56,310 nucleotides of DNA from an uncultured Chlamydiae bacterium (lineage in GTDB: Bacteria > Chlamydiota > Chlamydiia > Chlamydiales > Rhabdochlamydiaceae): positions 1 through 56,310 of the forward strand of contig CAMFIG010000010.1 in assembly GCA_945952445.1 (NCBI GenBank). Reading direction: 5' to 3'. A program made the position numbers and the translations under genes. The notes under the pieces are model-generated. The model was not told the DNA's origin, did not search any database, and was given only the letters and a program-made list of their open reading frames with translations. Of the stretch, positions 25,570 through 33,940 are shown piece by piece (the first letter of the stretch is position 1; each line of letters begins with the position of its first letter).

Positions 25570-28500
25570 GTGAAAGAACAGGGATTACAAAAACCCGTCT
25601 TATTTTTTAGCAACCGGATGGAAGCTCTTGTGGAGGCGCTTGTAAAGAAGCTGTTTGCCCACAAAGCGAGTCCCTTTGAGCGCAGGATTGTGCTGATCCC
25701 TTGCTTAAGTCTTAAGCCCTATCTATTTTCACAGATCGCACAGAACTGCAAGGTTGCCTCGGGAATGGAGATTTTGACGATCAAAGAAGGTGTTTGCCAT
25801 CTAATAGGGCCTTCTTGCTCTTTTCTTTCGGAAAATGAGATCTCCTTTCGGATAGAAGGGTTTTTATTAGAAAATCTCTTAGAGCTCTCTACTTTGGAGC
25901 CTCTGCTTGATTATTTTCAAATTAGCTCCGCTGAAGATCTGCAGAACATCTCCGTGCGTCGTAAGATTCGGTCTTTTAGTGAAGAGCTTTCTCGGATATT
26001 AGATCGATATGCCTATTTAGAACCTCAGCTAGCTTTGCATTGGTTTTCGGGGGCTGCTTGGAAAAGATCGATCTGGCTTACTGTCTTTGGCTGCGAAGAT
26101 CCCTTTGCTGCAATGGTAAAGAGATTAGACCTTATCCCCTGTTCTTTACATCTTTTTGCTTTTTCTCACCTCCCTTCTTGTTATTTTGATCTATTTCGCT
26201 ACGCGTCCCCTCATTATTATTTTGTTTCTCCTTGCGAGTTTTTTTTGGAGGATTTGTGCAGTGATAGAGAGAGAATTTTTATCGAAAAAGCATTGGAAGG
26301 TAAAAAAGTCCGCTTTGCAGTGCGAGAGCAGATGAGTTTCTATTTAAGACAGAGAAACACTCTTTTAGCCAACTGGGGAAAGGCAGGCCGCGCCTTAATT
26401 CGGGCATTAGGAGAAGAAGAGAGCTATGTCGAAGAGCTTTATGAAGAGCCAGCATCGGGTTCTTTGCTAAGAGAACTCCAAAGAGATTTGCTTTATCTCT
26501 CTTCGGATTCGGAGAAAAAAACTTGCTCTGCTGAAGACCGCTCTTTGATCTGTTTTTCAGCCTCTTCCAAGCTGAGGGAGGTAGAGATCCTTCTAGACAC
26601 TCTATGTGATTGTGTAAGGAAAGATCCGGCAATCCAGCCTCAAGAGATTGTGGTATTCTCTCCCAATTTAGAGAGCTATCTTCCTTATATCCATATGGTA
26701 TTTGGTGCAAGCCACAGTCCTTTTGATTATGCCATCCATGGGATTGCTTTAGATCGCGTGCATCCAAGCATTCAGGCTTTATGCAGTTTCTTTTCCCTCC
26801 CTAAGGATCGCTTTTCTTTGGAAGCGGTTTTTAGTTGTTTTTCTTGGCCTTGCGTTCGACAAAAGCAGGGGTGGGGAGAAGAGACGATCTCCTTGCTTCA
26901 GCAGTGGTACCAGAGTGCGCATGTTCTCTGGGGATTGAGCTGGGAGCAAAGAAAACATATCTCGCAGGAGCTTGTTTCCGATGAGATAGGGAGCTGGGAA
27001 TTTGGATCCCGCCAGTTGCTAGCCGGTCTTGGAGCTATTGCAGGTGATCTAGACTATATCTATCCTCTGCCTATTGTAGAATGGACAGACGCTGAATTAC
27101 TGGGAAAGTGGATTCACCTGCTCCATGGATTAGAGGAGGGGTTTGCTCCTATCGTAGAGAGAAAGCGATTTTCTTTTTCTGCCTGGGCCTCTCATGTAAC
27201 ACAAATGATTGAAACCTACTTTTTGCAGGATGGAGAGCTTCAGAGAGTTCTCTATGATTTAAAAGCCCTTAGTTTGCAGCTTCAAGAAGAGCGAGCTCTT
27301 CTTTCTTTTGAGAGTTTTTGGAGCGGATTTGAGCGCCTGCTCACTCGGAAAAGTGGCTCATTCCAAGGCGGGCATATCCAAGCGATTCACTTCTCTGGGT
27401 GGGAAGGGGGATGTGGACGTCCTGCAGAGATTCTCTGTCTTTTAGGATGCGATGAGGCTTCTTTGCCTCGCTCAGAAATTCCTTCATGCCTGGATGTTGC
27501 AGGAGGTCAAAGATCGATCCCTTCAAAAGCAGAACAGGATCGGTATCTTTTTTTGGAAATGCTGATTCATGCAAGAAAGCACCTGATTATGAGCTATCAG
27601 AGGATCTCCCAGCAAGATCACAAAGAACAGAACCCTTCCTTTTGTATCCAAGAGCTCTTTGCTTATCTTGATGAGCATTTTGCGACTCATGGAGGCAAAC
27701 CTAGCACTTTATTCATGAAACATCATCCTGCAATGAGTTTTCATAAAAGCTATTTTTCTCAAGATTGCTGTCTGCCTAATTTCTCTAAAATCCACGCTTT
27801 GGCAGCCAAGAGCTACTACCGGAAAAACAATAAATCCTTTTCTAGCTTTTTTACTATGCAATGTTCTAAGTCACCCAAATTCCCTTCGGAAGTCGATTTG
27901 CGTCGGCTCAGCGGCTTTGCAAAAGATCCGATTCGCTTCTTTTTTCAAGAAGGGCTTGGTATCTATTTTAAAAAAGAACCATCGCAAGACCCTGAATTTT
28001 TCTTATCCAATTTCGATAAGGCCATATTGAAAAAAGAACTGATCTGCTCTGCTGATGCATTCCAAAAAAAAGAAAAGCAAGGACTGTTTCCTCGAGGAGT
28101 GTTTGGAGAAATTGCAAAAAAAAATCTCGTTCAAGATGTAGAAAAAATCAAAAGAACGCTTTTAGCTTGGAATATTTCTGCGGAAGACCTTAATGAAGTC
28201 GAATTTGTCAAGGCTTGCCGCAGCCCTGAAAAGAGGGAAGGCCGCTGGATTTTTCCTGCAATCACCTTCTTTTTTGATGGCGAGCAAGAAGTCTCCCTTG
28301 TAGGAAGGGTATTTCCTGTCTGCAGCCAAGGATTTCTTTGTTTTGGGCGCAAAGATAAACTTCAAGAGATGATTCGGATTTGGCCTGAGTACTTAGCCTT
28401 CTGCGCAATAGCAAGCGAAATGGGAGCTTGTACAGACTGCATTTTTGCAGAGAGTGGGGAAAGACTTGGATTTTCTATAGAGGATCCAAGAGGACTTCTC

Positions 28501-28761
28501 CAAAAATACTTATCTTACTATCTCCGCTCTTTGGCCATGCCTTCTCCGCTGATTATAGATTGGGCGGAAAAATTGCTAAAAAAAGAGGTTCTACAGGATG
28601 TAAAGCCTAAATGGGGACAGTGGATTGATCCTTATACAAAATGGTGGATGGATAGAGGTAGCTCGGAGGAGATGATCCATTTACAAAATTTCTGGCAAGG
28701 AGAATGGGAAGACCTTTTTTCTCCGCTGTTTACAGAGGGACTCGTACATGAAAAAGTTTGA
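25570..28761 (+). CDS. recC: Exodeoxyribonuclease V subunit RecC
   Basis: 1063 residues, the Chi-scanning subunit of RecBCD that splits the strands and guides them to RecB and RecD. It shows the RecC start (LFFSNRMEALVEALVKKLF), a dead helicase-like middle with LGCDEASLPRSEIPSCLD and the fold order of the family. The start is GTG at 25570 with GAAGCGAGA upstream. It overlaps the recB start by 14 bases. The order recC-recB-recD in one operon shows the three subunits are made together. Confidence 0.92.
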   Translation: MKEQGLQKPVLFFSNRMEALVEALVKKLFAHKASPFERRIVLIPCLSLKPYLFSQIAQNCKVASGMEILTIKEGVCHLIGPSCSFLSENEISFRIEGFLLENLLELSTLEPLLDYFQISSAEDLQNISVRRKIRSFSEELSRILDRYAYLEPQLALHWFSGAAWKRSIWLTVFGCEDPFAAMVKRLDLIPCSLHLFAFSHLPSCYFDLFRYASPHYYFVSPCEFFLEDLCSDRERIFIEKALEGKKVRFAVREQMSFYLRQRNTLLANWGKAGRALIRALGEEESYVEELYEEPASGSLLRELQRDLLYLSSDSEKKTCSAEDRSLICFSASSKLREVEILLDTLCDCVRKDPAIQPQEIVVFSPNLESYLPYIHMVFGASHSPFDYAIHGIALDRVHPSIQALCSFFSLPKDRFSLEAVFSCFSWPCVRQKQGWGEETISLLQQWYQSAHVLWGLSWEQRKHISQELVSDEIGSWEFGSRQLLAGLGAIAGDLDYIYPLPIVEWTDAELLGKWIHLLHGLEEGFAPIVERKRFSFSAWASHVTQMIETYFLQDGELQRVLYDLKALSLQLQEERALLSFESFWSGFERLLTRKSGSFQGGHIQAIHFSGWEGGCGRPAEILCLLGCDEASLPRSEIPSCLDVAGGQRSIPSKAEQDRYLFLEMLIHARKHLIMSYQRISQQDHKEQNPSFCIQELFAYLDEHFATHGGKPSTLFMKHHPAMSFHKSYFSQDCCLPNFSKIHALAAKSYYRKNNKSFSSFFTMQCSKSPKFPSEVDLRRLSGFAKDPIRFFFQEGLGIYFKKEPSQDPEFFLSNFDKAILKKELICSADAFQKKEKQGLFPRGVFGEIAKKNLVQDVEKIKRTLLAWNISAEDLNEVEFVKACRSPEKREGRWIFPAITFFFDGEQEVSLVGRVFPVCSQGFLCFGRKDKLQEMIRIWPEYLAFCAIASEMGACTDCIFAESGERLGFSIEDPRGLLQKYLSYYLRSLAMPSPLIIDWAEKLLKKEVLQDVKPKWGQWIDPYTKWWMDRGSSEEMIHLQNFWQGEWEDLFSPLFTEGLVHEKV

Positions 28762-31700
28762 TGTGTTAGACCCGAATACTGGAGTTTTTGGCCACCATTT
28801 TTTAGAAGCTTCAGCAGGGACTGGTAAAACGTTTACTATAGAAAACCTGATCCCTAGGTTGTTGCTCGAGTCTGAAAATCCTCTCACTATTGAGGAGATT
28901 CTTGTTGTTACTTTTACACGCGCTGCAACACGTGAGCTTAAGTCGAGGATTTATGCCAATCTTCTGAAGATAGAGCGGTTTCTCAAAGAGAAAAAAGGAG
29001 GCCCGGCTTACCTTCAGCCTTTTCAAGGCTCAAGCCTTGAAGAATATTCTTCAGCAAAAAGAAAAATAGACGAGGCGATTTGTAATTTTGAAAGAGCACA
29101 GATCTTCACGCTTCATGGATTTTGTTTGCGTTCTTTGCAGGAATTTGCTTTTGAAGCCCGCTTTGGCGTTGGATTCAAAGAAGAAGATATGATGAGTCCA
29201 AGGCAAGATGCAAGACTTTCTGCAGTAAAAGATTTTTTGATCGGATCGCTTTCTCAAGAGCAGTTTAGCTTGTCACAGATAGAAATCGTTCTTAAAGATA
29301 TGGCAAGAGATGGACGGATTGATACTCTCTGTCAGAAGATCATTGCTATTTTGCAGAAAGCAGAGCCGATCCGAGCTTTTTTGGGAGCAAAAGAGTGCTG
29401 GGAGAAAGTAGATGGTCTTTTTGCTGAAGGAGATCCAATGCGAGTGGAAGACCTTTGGAGTGCTTTTTCTTGCGTTTTTCCAAGAAAAGCTAAATCAGAA
29501 AAAGGAAGAGCGCAGATCTTGCAGCTCTTTGGATGGCTCGAAAACAAAATATGTCCTTATCCTGAGTGGGATTCTTGGCTTTTCGAAAAGAAAATGTTTT
29601 TAACGGAGTTGAATTTAGATGTTTCTTGTAAGTGCGGACATCCGTCCCATGCGGCCTGCCTAAAGCGGTTGCAGCAGCTGCAGAAGGATTTTATCCCTTT
29701 ATGGGAGGAGGCACGTAATCCCAAAGTTATCCTCTTGCGAATGGCAAAAGCTTGCCAGCCATTCTTTGATAAGGCACGTATAGATACAATGAGTATCGAT
29801 CCCGATGATCTTGTTCGTGAAATGCACGGTGCTTTGCAATCTTCTCTGTTTTGTCAAAAAATTCGGTCGAAGTATCGAGTTGCGATGATTGATGAATTCC
29901 AGGATACTGACCCTACCCAGTGGGAGATCTTCCAAAAGCTTTTTCTTGAGAGCCAAGAAAAGAAAACAGTCTATTTTGTGGGGGATCCAAAGCAGTCGAT
30001 CTATGCTTTTCGCAGTGCGGATGTCTACACCTATCTGCAGGCAGCTCATGCGGTTGGCAAGGAAAATCTTTTCTGCTTGGACACGAACTACCGCTCCCAT
30101 CCACGGCTGATCGAAGCTTTAAATACATTATTCACTGAGAATATAGCTCCTGAATGGATGCAGCTCCCCTCTCAACAACAGAGCTTGATGGTGCGGAAAG
30201 TAGCCAGCAAAGAGAATGGAAGTTCCCTTTTGGAAGAGGATACAATCGGCAGAGTGCATTTCCTTTTAGCGATGGATGAGAAGGGGTTGGAAAAAAAATG
30301 GCCTCGCCAGGCGGTGGAAGAAAAGAAGCTCTTTCCTTTTTTCGTAAAAGAGATCCAAAGACTGCAAAGAGAAAAAGGACTTTCTTATCGGCAAATGGCG
30401 GTTCTTGTCAAAGACCGTTTTCAAGCAGAAAGGCTGCAGGCTTTTTTAAGGGAATATGAGATCCCCTGCTTTATGCAAAAAAGCTTGGATCTTGCAAATA
30501 GCTTGGCTTATTCATCTATGGAAGAGTTTTTCGAGGCTCTTTCTTCGCCATCAAGTCTAAGCTCTTTGAAGAAACTTCTTGGAGGATCCATGGTCGGGTT
30601 TTCCTCTGAGAAAATTTTGGGGGGTTGGGAAAATCCCCTTCTTTTGGAAGCACGAGAATATTTTTCTTATGCTGCAAAATCTCTGCAAAAAAAAGGTTTT
30701 GGCGCTATTTTTCAAGACTTTCTTCTTCTCACGTGGGCGGGATCGAAAGAGACTGTCTTAGAAAAACTAATTACTGCAAATTCTTCTTTATATTTTGAGA
30801 TAAGGCAAATATGCCAAGCTCTTTTGGATCATCGACCGGAATTTTCTCATGATCTTTTCCATCTTTCTGCGTTTCTATCGAGTTTAAAAGAGGAGCCATC
30901 AAATAGCGAAGTTCTTCAGCAGATTGCAGAGCAGGAAGAAGACCAGGTTGTTGTAATGACAATCCACAAAAGCAAAGGGCTGGAGTTCGATGTGGTCTTT
31001 GCCTTGGGATTATGTTATCGGCATACTACGGAAGAGGCTTTCATCCAAATCCGGCAAGGATTGCAGAAGGAGATCACCATCCCTTCGCAAGAAGAGGCGT
31101 ATCTTCTCATGCGAAAGGAGCTGGATGCGGAGAAGCTAAGACAGCTGTATGTAGCTCTGACGAGAGCAAAAGAAAGAGTGTATATTCCTTTAGTCTTAGA
31201 TAAAAATCCCGAAGGATTGCAAGAAGGGTGTGCAGCGCCCATTGAACTCTTTTGCCTCGGGTTTCAGGCAGATTCTTATTCTTTTGATGATGCATATCGA
31301 AGATATAGCCAGATGACACTTAGCTTTATTAAGTCCCATCTTGAATCTTTGCAGAAGATTTGCAGTCTTTCTTTTGCCATATTAGAAGAGGACTGCGTAC
31401 AGGAAAAAGAAGAGCCTCTTTTCGAGCCTCTTATTTTTTCTTCGTTTTCTTTGCCTTCCTTTCCTGAAAAAAAACTTCTTTCTTTCTCTTCCCTTGCAAA
31501 AGAAATGGAGTCGGAATCTTTGGATGTTTTAGTCCTTCCTTCGGGACGCACTCCCCATTCTCTTCCTTTGGGTGCAGAAACAGGGACTGTAGTTCATGCT
31601 ATCTTAGAACACCTTTGTAAAGCTGATTTACATAGGGCCTATGATCTGCGCGCTTTCGACTGGATAGAGAGGTTTTGCAAGGGAACTGTGCTCGATGGAT

Positions 31701-32134
31701 GGGAAGACGTTCTTTATCCGTGGATCGGAGAGCTTTTCGAAAAGCCTTTGGCAGAAGATGGTTTTGCTTTAAAGGAGATCCCTTTTAGCTCTATGCATGC
31801 GGAGCTAGAGTTTATGTTTCCGTGCCAAGGTACTATGTTAAAGGGGTTTATCGACTTATTTTTTGAGTTTCAAGGAAAATACTACGTACTGGACTGGAAA
31901 ACGAACTTTCTTGGAGCCTCCGACGCGCATTACAATTCTTTGAGTATAGAATCAGCAATCAAGCAACACCATTACGATTTGCAAGCTGTGATTTATGCTC
32001 AAGCGATGCGCTCCTACCTTCAGTTATTTGACCCTCAGCAAGGATTTAGCAAGTTTGCTGGAGCTATCTATTATTTTGTACGAGGTAAGGCGCCTTATAT
32101 ACTGCATCCGCAATCGATGGAGGCATTCTCATGA
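28748..32134 (+). CDS. recB: Exodeoxyribonuclease V subunit RecB
   Basis: 1128-residue UvrD-type helicase-nuclease. Motif I EASAGTGKTFT, motif II MIDEFQDTDPTQW, motif III VGDPKQSIYAFR, motif V MTIHKSKGLEFDVVF and motif VI QLYVALTRAKERVY are all intact. The C-terminal nuclease has the four expected residues: His in GTVVHAILEHL, Asp in KGFIDLFFEF, and Asp and Lys in VLDWKTN. It starts inside the recC end and overlaps recD by 4 bases. Fully functional by sequence. Confidence 0.96.
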   Translation: MKKFDVLDPNTGVFGHHFLEASAGTGKTFTIENLIPRLLLESENPLTIEEILVVTFTRAATRELKSRIYANLLKIERFLKEKKGGPAYLQPFQGSSLEEYSSAKRKIDEAICNFERAQIFTLHGFCLRSLQEFAFEARFGVGFKEEDMMSPRQDARLSAVKDFLIGSLSQEQFSLSQIEIVLKDMARDGRIDTLCQKIIAILQKAEPIRAFLGAKECWEKVDGLFAEGDPMRVEDLWSAFSCVFPRKAKSEKGRAQILQLFGWLENKICPYPEWDSWLFEKKMFLTELNLDVSCKCGHPSHAACLKRLQQLQKDFIPLWEEARNPKVILLRMAKACQPFFDKARIDTMSIDPDDLVREMHGALQSSLFCQKIRSKYRVAMIDEFQDTDPTQWEIFQKLFLESQEKKTVYFVGDPKQSIYAFRSADVYTYLQAAHAVGKENLFCLDTNYRSHPRLIEALNTLFTENIAPEWMQLPSQQQSLMVRKVASKENGSSLLEEDTIGRVHFLLAMDEKGLEKKWPRQAVEEKKLFPFFVKEIQRLQREKGLSYRQMAVLVKDRFQAERLQAFLREYEIPCFMQKSLDLANSLAYSSMEEFFEALSSPSSLSSLKKLLGGSMVGFSSEKILGGWENPLLLEAREYFSYAAKSLQKKGFGAIFQDFLLLTWAGSKETVLEKLITANSSLYFEIRQICQALLDHRPEFSHDLFHLSAFLSSLKEEPSNSEVLQQIAEQEEDQVVVMTIHKSKGLEFDVVFALGLCYRHTTEEAFIQIRQGLQKEITIPSQEEAYLLMRKELDAEKLRQLYVALTRAKERVYIPLVLDKNPEGLQEGCAAPIELFCLGFQADSYSFDDAYRRYSQMTLSFIKSHLESLQKICSLSFAILEEDCVQEKEEPLFEPLIFSSFSLPSFPEKKLLSFSSLAKEMESESLDVLVLPSGRTPHSLPLGAETGTVVHAILEHLCKADLHRAYDLRAFDWIERFCKGTVLDGWEDVLYPWIGELFEKPLAEDGFALKEIPFSSMHAELEFMFPCQGTMLKGFIDLFFEFQGKYYVLDWKTNFLGASDAHYNSLSIESAIKQHHYDLQAVIYAQAMRSYLQLFDPQQGFSKFAGAIYYFVRGKAPYILHPQSMEAFS

Positions 32135-33852
32135 CGACAGAATGGAAATATCCGGGTCCTTTTCTTCTAGATTGTATAGAGCAAGAGATTTTTACTTGGG
32201 TCGATCTCTATTTTGCTGAAACTTTTCTCGGCAAAGACAAAGAGCAAGAGTCTACGCGCGTTTTTCTCTGCTATCTTCTTTTAATCGCTCGGTATGGGCA
32301 TCTTTGTTTAGAAGTCAGTGAAGAAATCATCCCCTCCCCTTTTTGTTTTATGCCAAAGTTCTTAGCTTCTTGGGTGGAACAAAATATTATAGAAGCAAAA
32401 GATAAGATCCCTCCCTTTCTCTTGTCACATCACCCAGGTCCTTTGAAGCTTTTATGTGAATACCAGTCTTGCTATTATTTACAGAAACACTGGATTTTAG
32501 AAACCACGTTTCTTGAGCATTTGCATCGTCTTTGCCATAGTAAGCTCTCTTTGCAAGTCCAAAAACAGATCTCTCTTAGTCCCCAGCTGAATGAATGGCA
32601 AGCACAAGCTATCGATAGAGCGCTTTCATCGCCTGTCAGTGTAATCACCGGTGGTCCCGGGTCCGGAAAGACGTTTACTGCTACCCATCTTATCCGTGCA
32701 TTTTGGGAGTCCCTTTCTGAAAAAGAAAGGGACTGTTGTCATATTTTAGTGGCGGCGCCGACAGGGAAAGCGGCTTCGCATCTTTCTAAGAATATCCAAG
32801 ATAAAATAGGGCCTTCCGTGAAAGTGACTTGCGGAACGCTCCACTCTCTTTTGCAGATCCGATCTTCAAGACAATTTTATGAAAAAGGGGCCTCTCTTTT
32901 TGCAGATCTGCTGATATTAGACGAATGCTCTATGATCGATGCTAGACTGTTTTCATTTTTGCTATCATGTTTGCAAGGAGGAGGAAGACTTGTCCTCATG
33001 GGAGATAAAAACCAGCTTCCAGCTGTGGATCCTGGATGTTTTTTTGCCGATATTCTCGAGTCATCAGATCTTTTACAGATTCCCTGCACGCATTTAAAGC
33101 AAAGCATCCGAATCGAACAGCCGAAAATTGCAGCCGTTGCGGAATCAATCTATCGAGGAATTTGGGACGAAACACTTTTCAGCCAAGAGGATCTCGATTG
33201 CCGGTTTGTGCAGATTGATTCAATCCAGCAAGCAAGGCTAGAGATTTGCCAAAAATGCATGGAGGTGTTTCCTCTTCCTCAAAAAGGGTCTATGGACTTG
33301 GCTTCGATATTTGAGCAGATGGAGCCTTTTCGCATTCTCAGCTGTTTGCGTAAGGGGCTTCTTGGAGTAGAAGAAATCAATCGGATGGTTTTAAAGAGTC
33401 TGTTGCAAGGAGCAGAGCCTGGAGCTCAGCTTGCCTTGCCTATCCTGATTACGGAAAATGACTATGATATGGATTTGTATAATGGAGATACTGGGATTTT
33501 GGTGGCAGATGTAGAATCGTTGAGGCAAGGCATTGTTTCTCAAAGAGATATGGCTTATTTTTCCTCTCAAGGAAAAGGGATTCGGCAGATTCCTGCGCTG
33601 ACTCTGCCGGCTTATGATTGGGGTTATTGTCTTTCCGTCCATAAAAGTCAGGGTGGAGAATACGATCAGGTGTGGGTAGTAGTTCCTTCGGGAAGTGAAG
33701 TATTTGGCCGAGAAATTCTCTATACTGCAGTTACCCGCGCTAAGAAGAAAGTTGCTGTCTTTGCGGCGCAAGAAGTGCTTTCTTCTCTTTTAAGGAAATC
33801 TTCTAGAAAGATGTCAGGAATCAAAAAAAGAATACAATTAAACTGTGTATAA
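32131..33852 (+). CDS. recD: Exodeoxyribonuclease V subunit RecD
   Basis: 573-residue SF1B 5'-3' helicase of RecBCD. Walker A ITGGPGSGKTFTA, motif II LLILDECSMID, then GDKNQLPAVDPG, and motifs V/VI SVHKSQGGEYDQVWVV and LYTAVTRAKKKVAVF. The N-terminal 150 residues are the RecC-contact domain. It overlaps recB as ATGA. About 90 AT-rich bases follow before the next gene, without a clear terminator. Confidence 0.95.
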   Translation: MTTEWKYPGPFLLDCIEQEIFTWVDLYFAETFLGKDKEQESTRVFLCYLLLIARYGHLCLEVSEEIIPSPFCFMPKFLASWVEQNIIEAKDKIPPFLLSHHPGPLKLLCEYQSCYYLQKHWILETTFLEHLHRLCHSKLSLQVQKQISLSPQLNEWQAQAIDRALSSPVSVITGGPGSGKTFTATHLIRAFWESLSEKERDCCHILVAAPTGKAASHLSKNIQDKIGPSVKVTCGTLHSLLQIRSSRQFYEKGASLFADLLILDECSMIDARLFSFLLSCLQGGGRLVLMGDKNQLPAVDPGCFFADILESSDLLQIPCTHLKQSIRIEQPKIAAVAESIYRGIWDETLFSQEDLDCRFVQIDSIQQARLEICQKCMEVFPLPQKGSMDLASIFEQMEPFRILSCLRKGLLGVEEINRMVLKSLLQGAEPGAQLALPILITENDYDMDLYNGDTGILVADVESLRQGIVSQRDMAYFSSQGKGIRQIPALTLPAYDWGYCLSVHKSQGGEYDQVWVVVPSGSEVFGREILYTAVTRAKKKVAVFAAQEVLSSLLRKSSRKMSGIKKRIQLNCV

Positions 33853-33940
33853 TTTATTTAAATTAGCATTCTTTGAAAGAAGTTGTTGGATTTGGCTTTT
33901 GTAATTCTGTATCATAAGCAACCGAAAATATTTTTAATGT

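Noticed and set aside
26279-26767. Minus-strand 162-codon frame inside recC
   Set aside because: Antisense to a well supported gene and without recognisable content.
29699-30100. Minus-strand 133-codon frame inside recB
   Set aside because: It covers the DEFQD helicase motif of recB on the other strand; a shadow.
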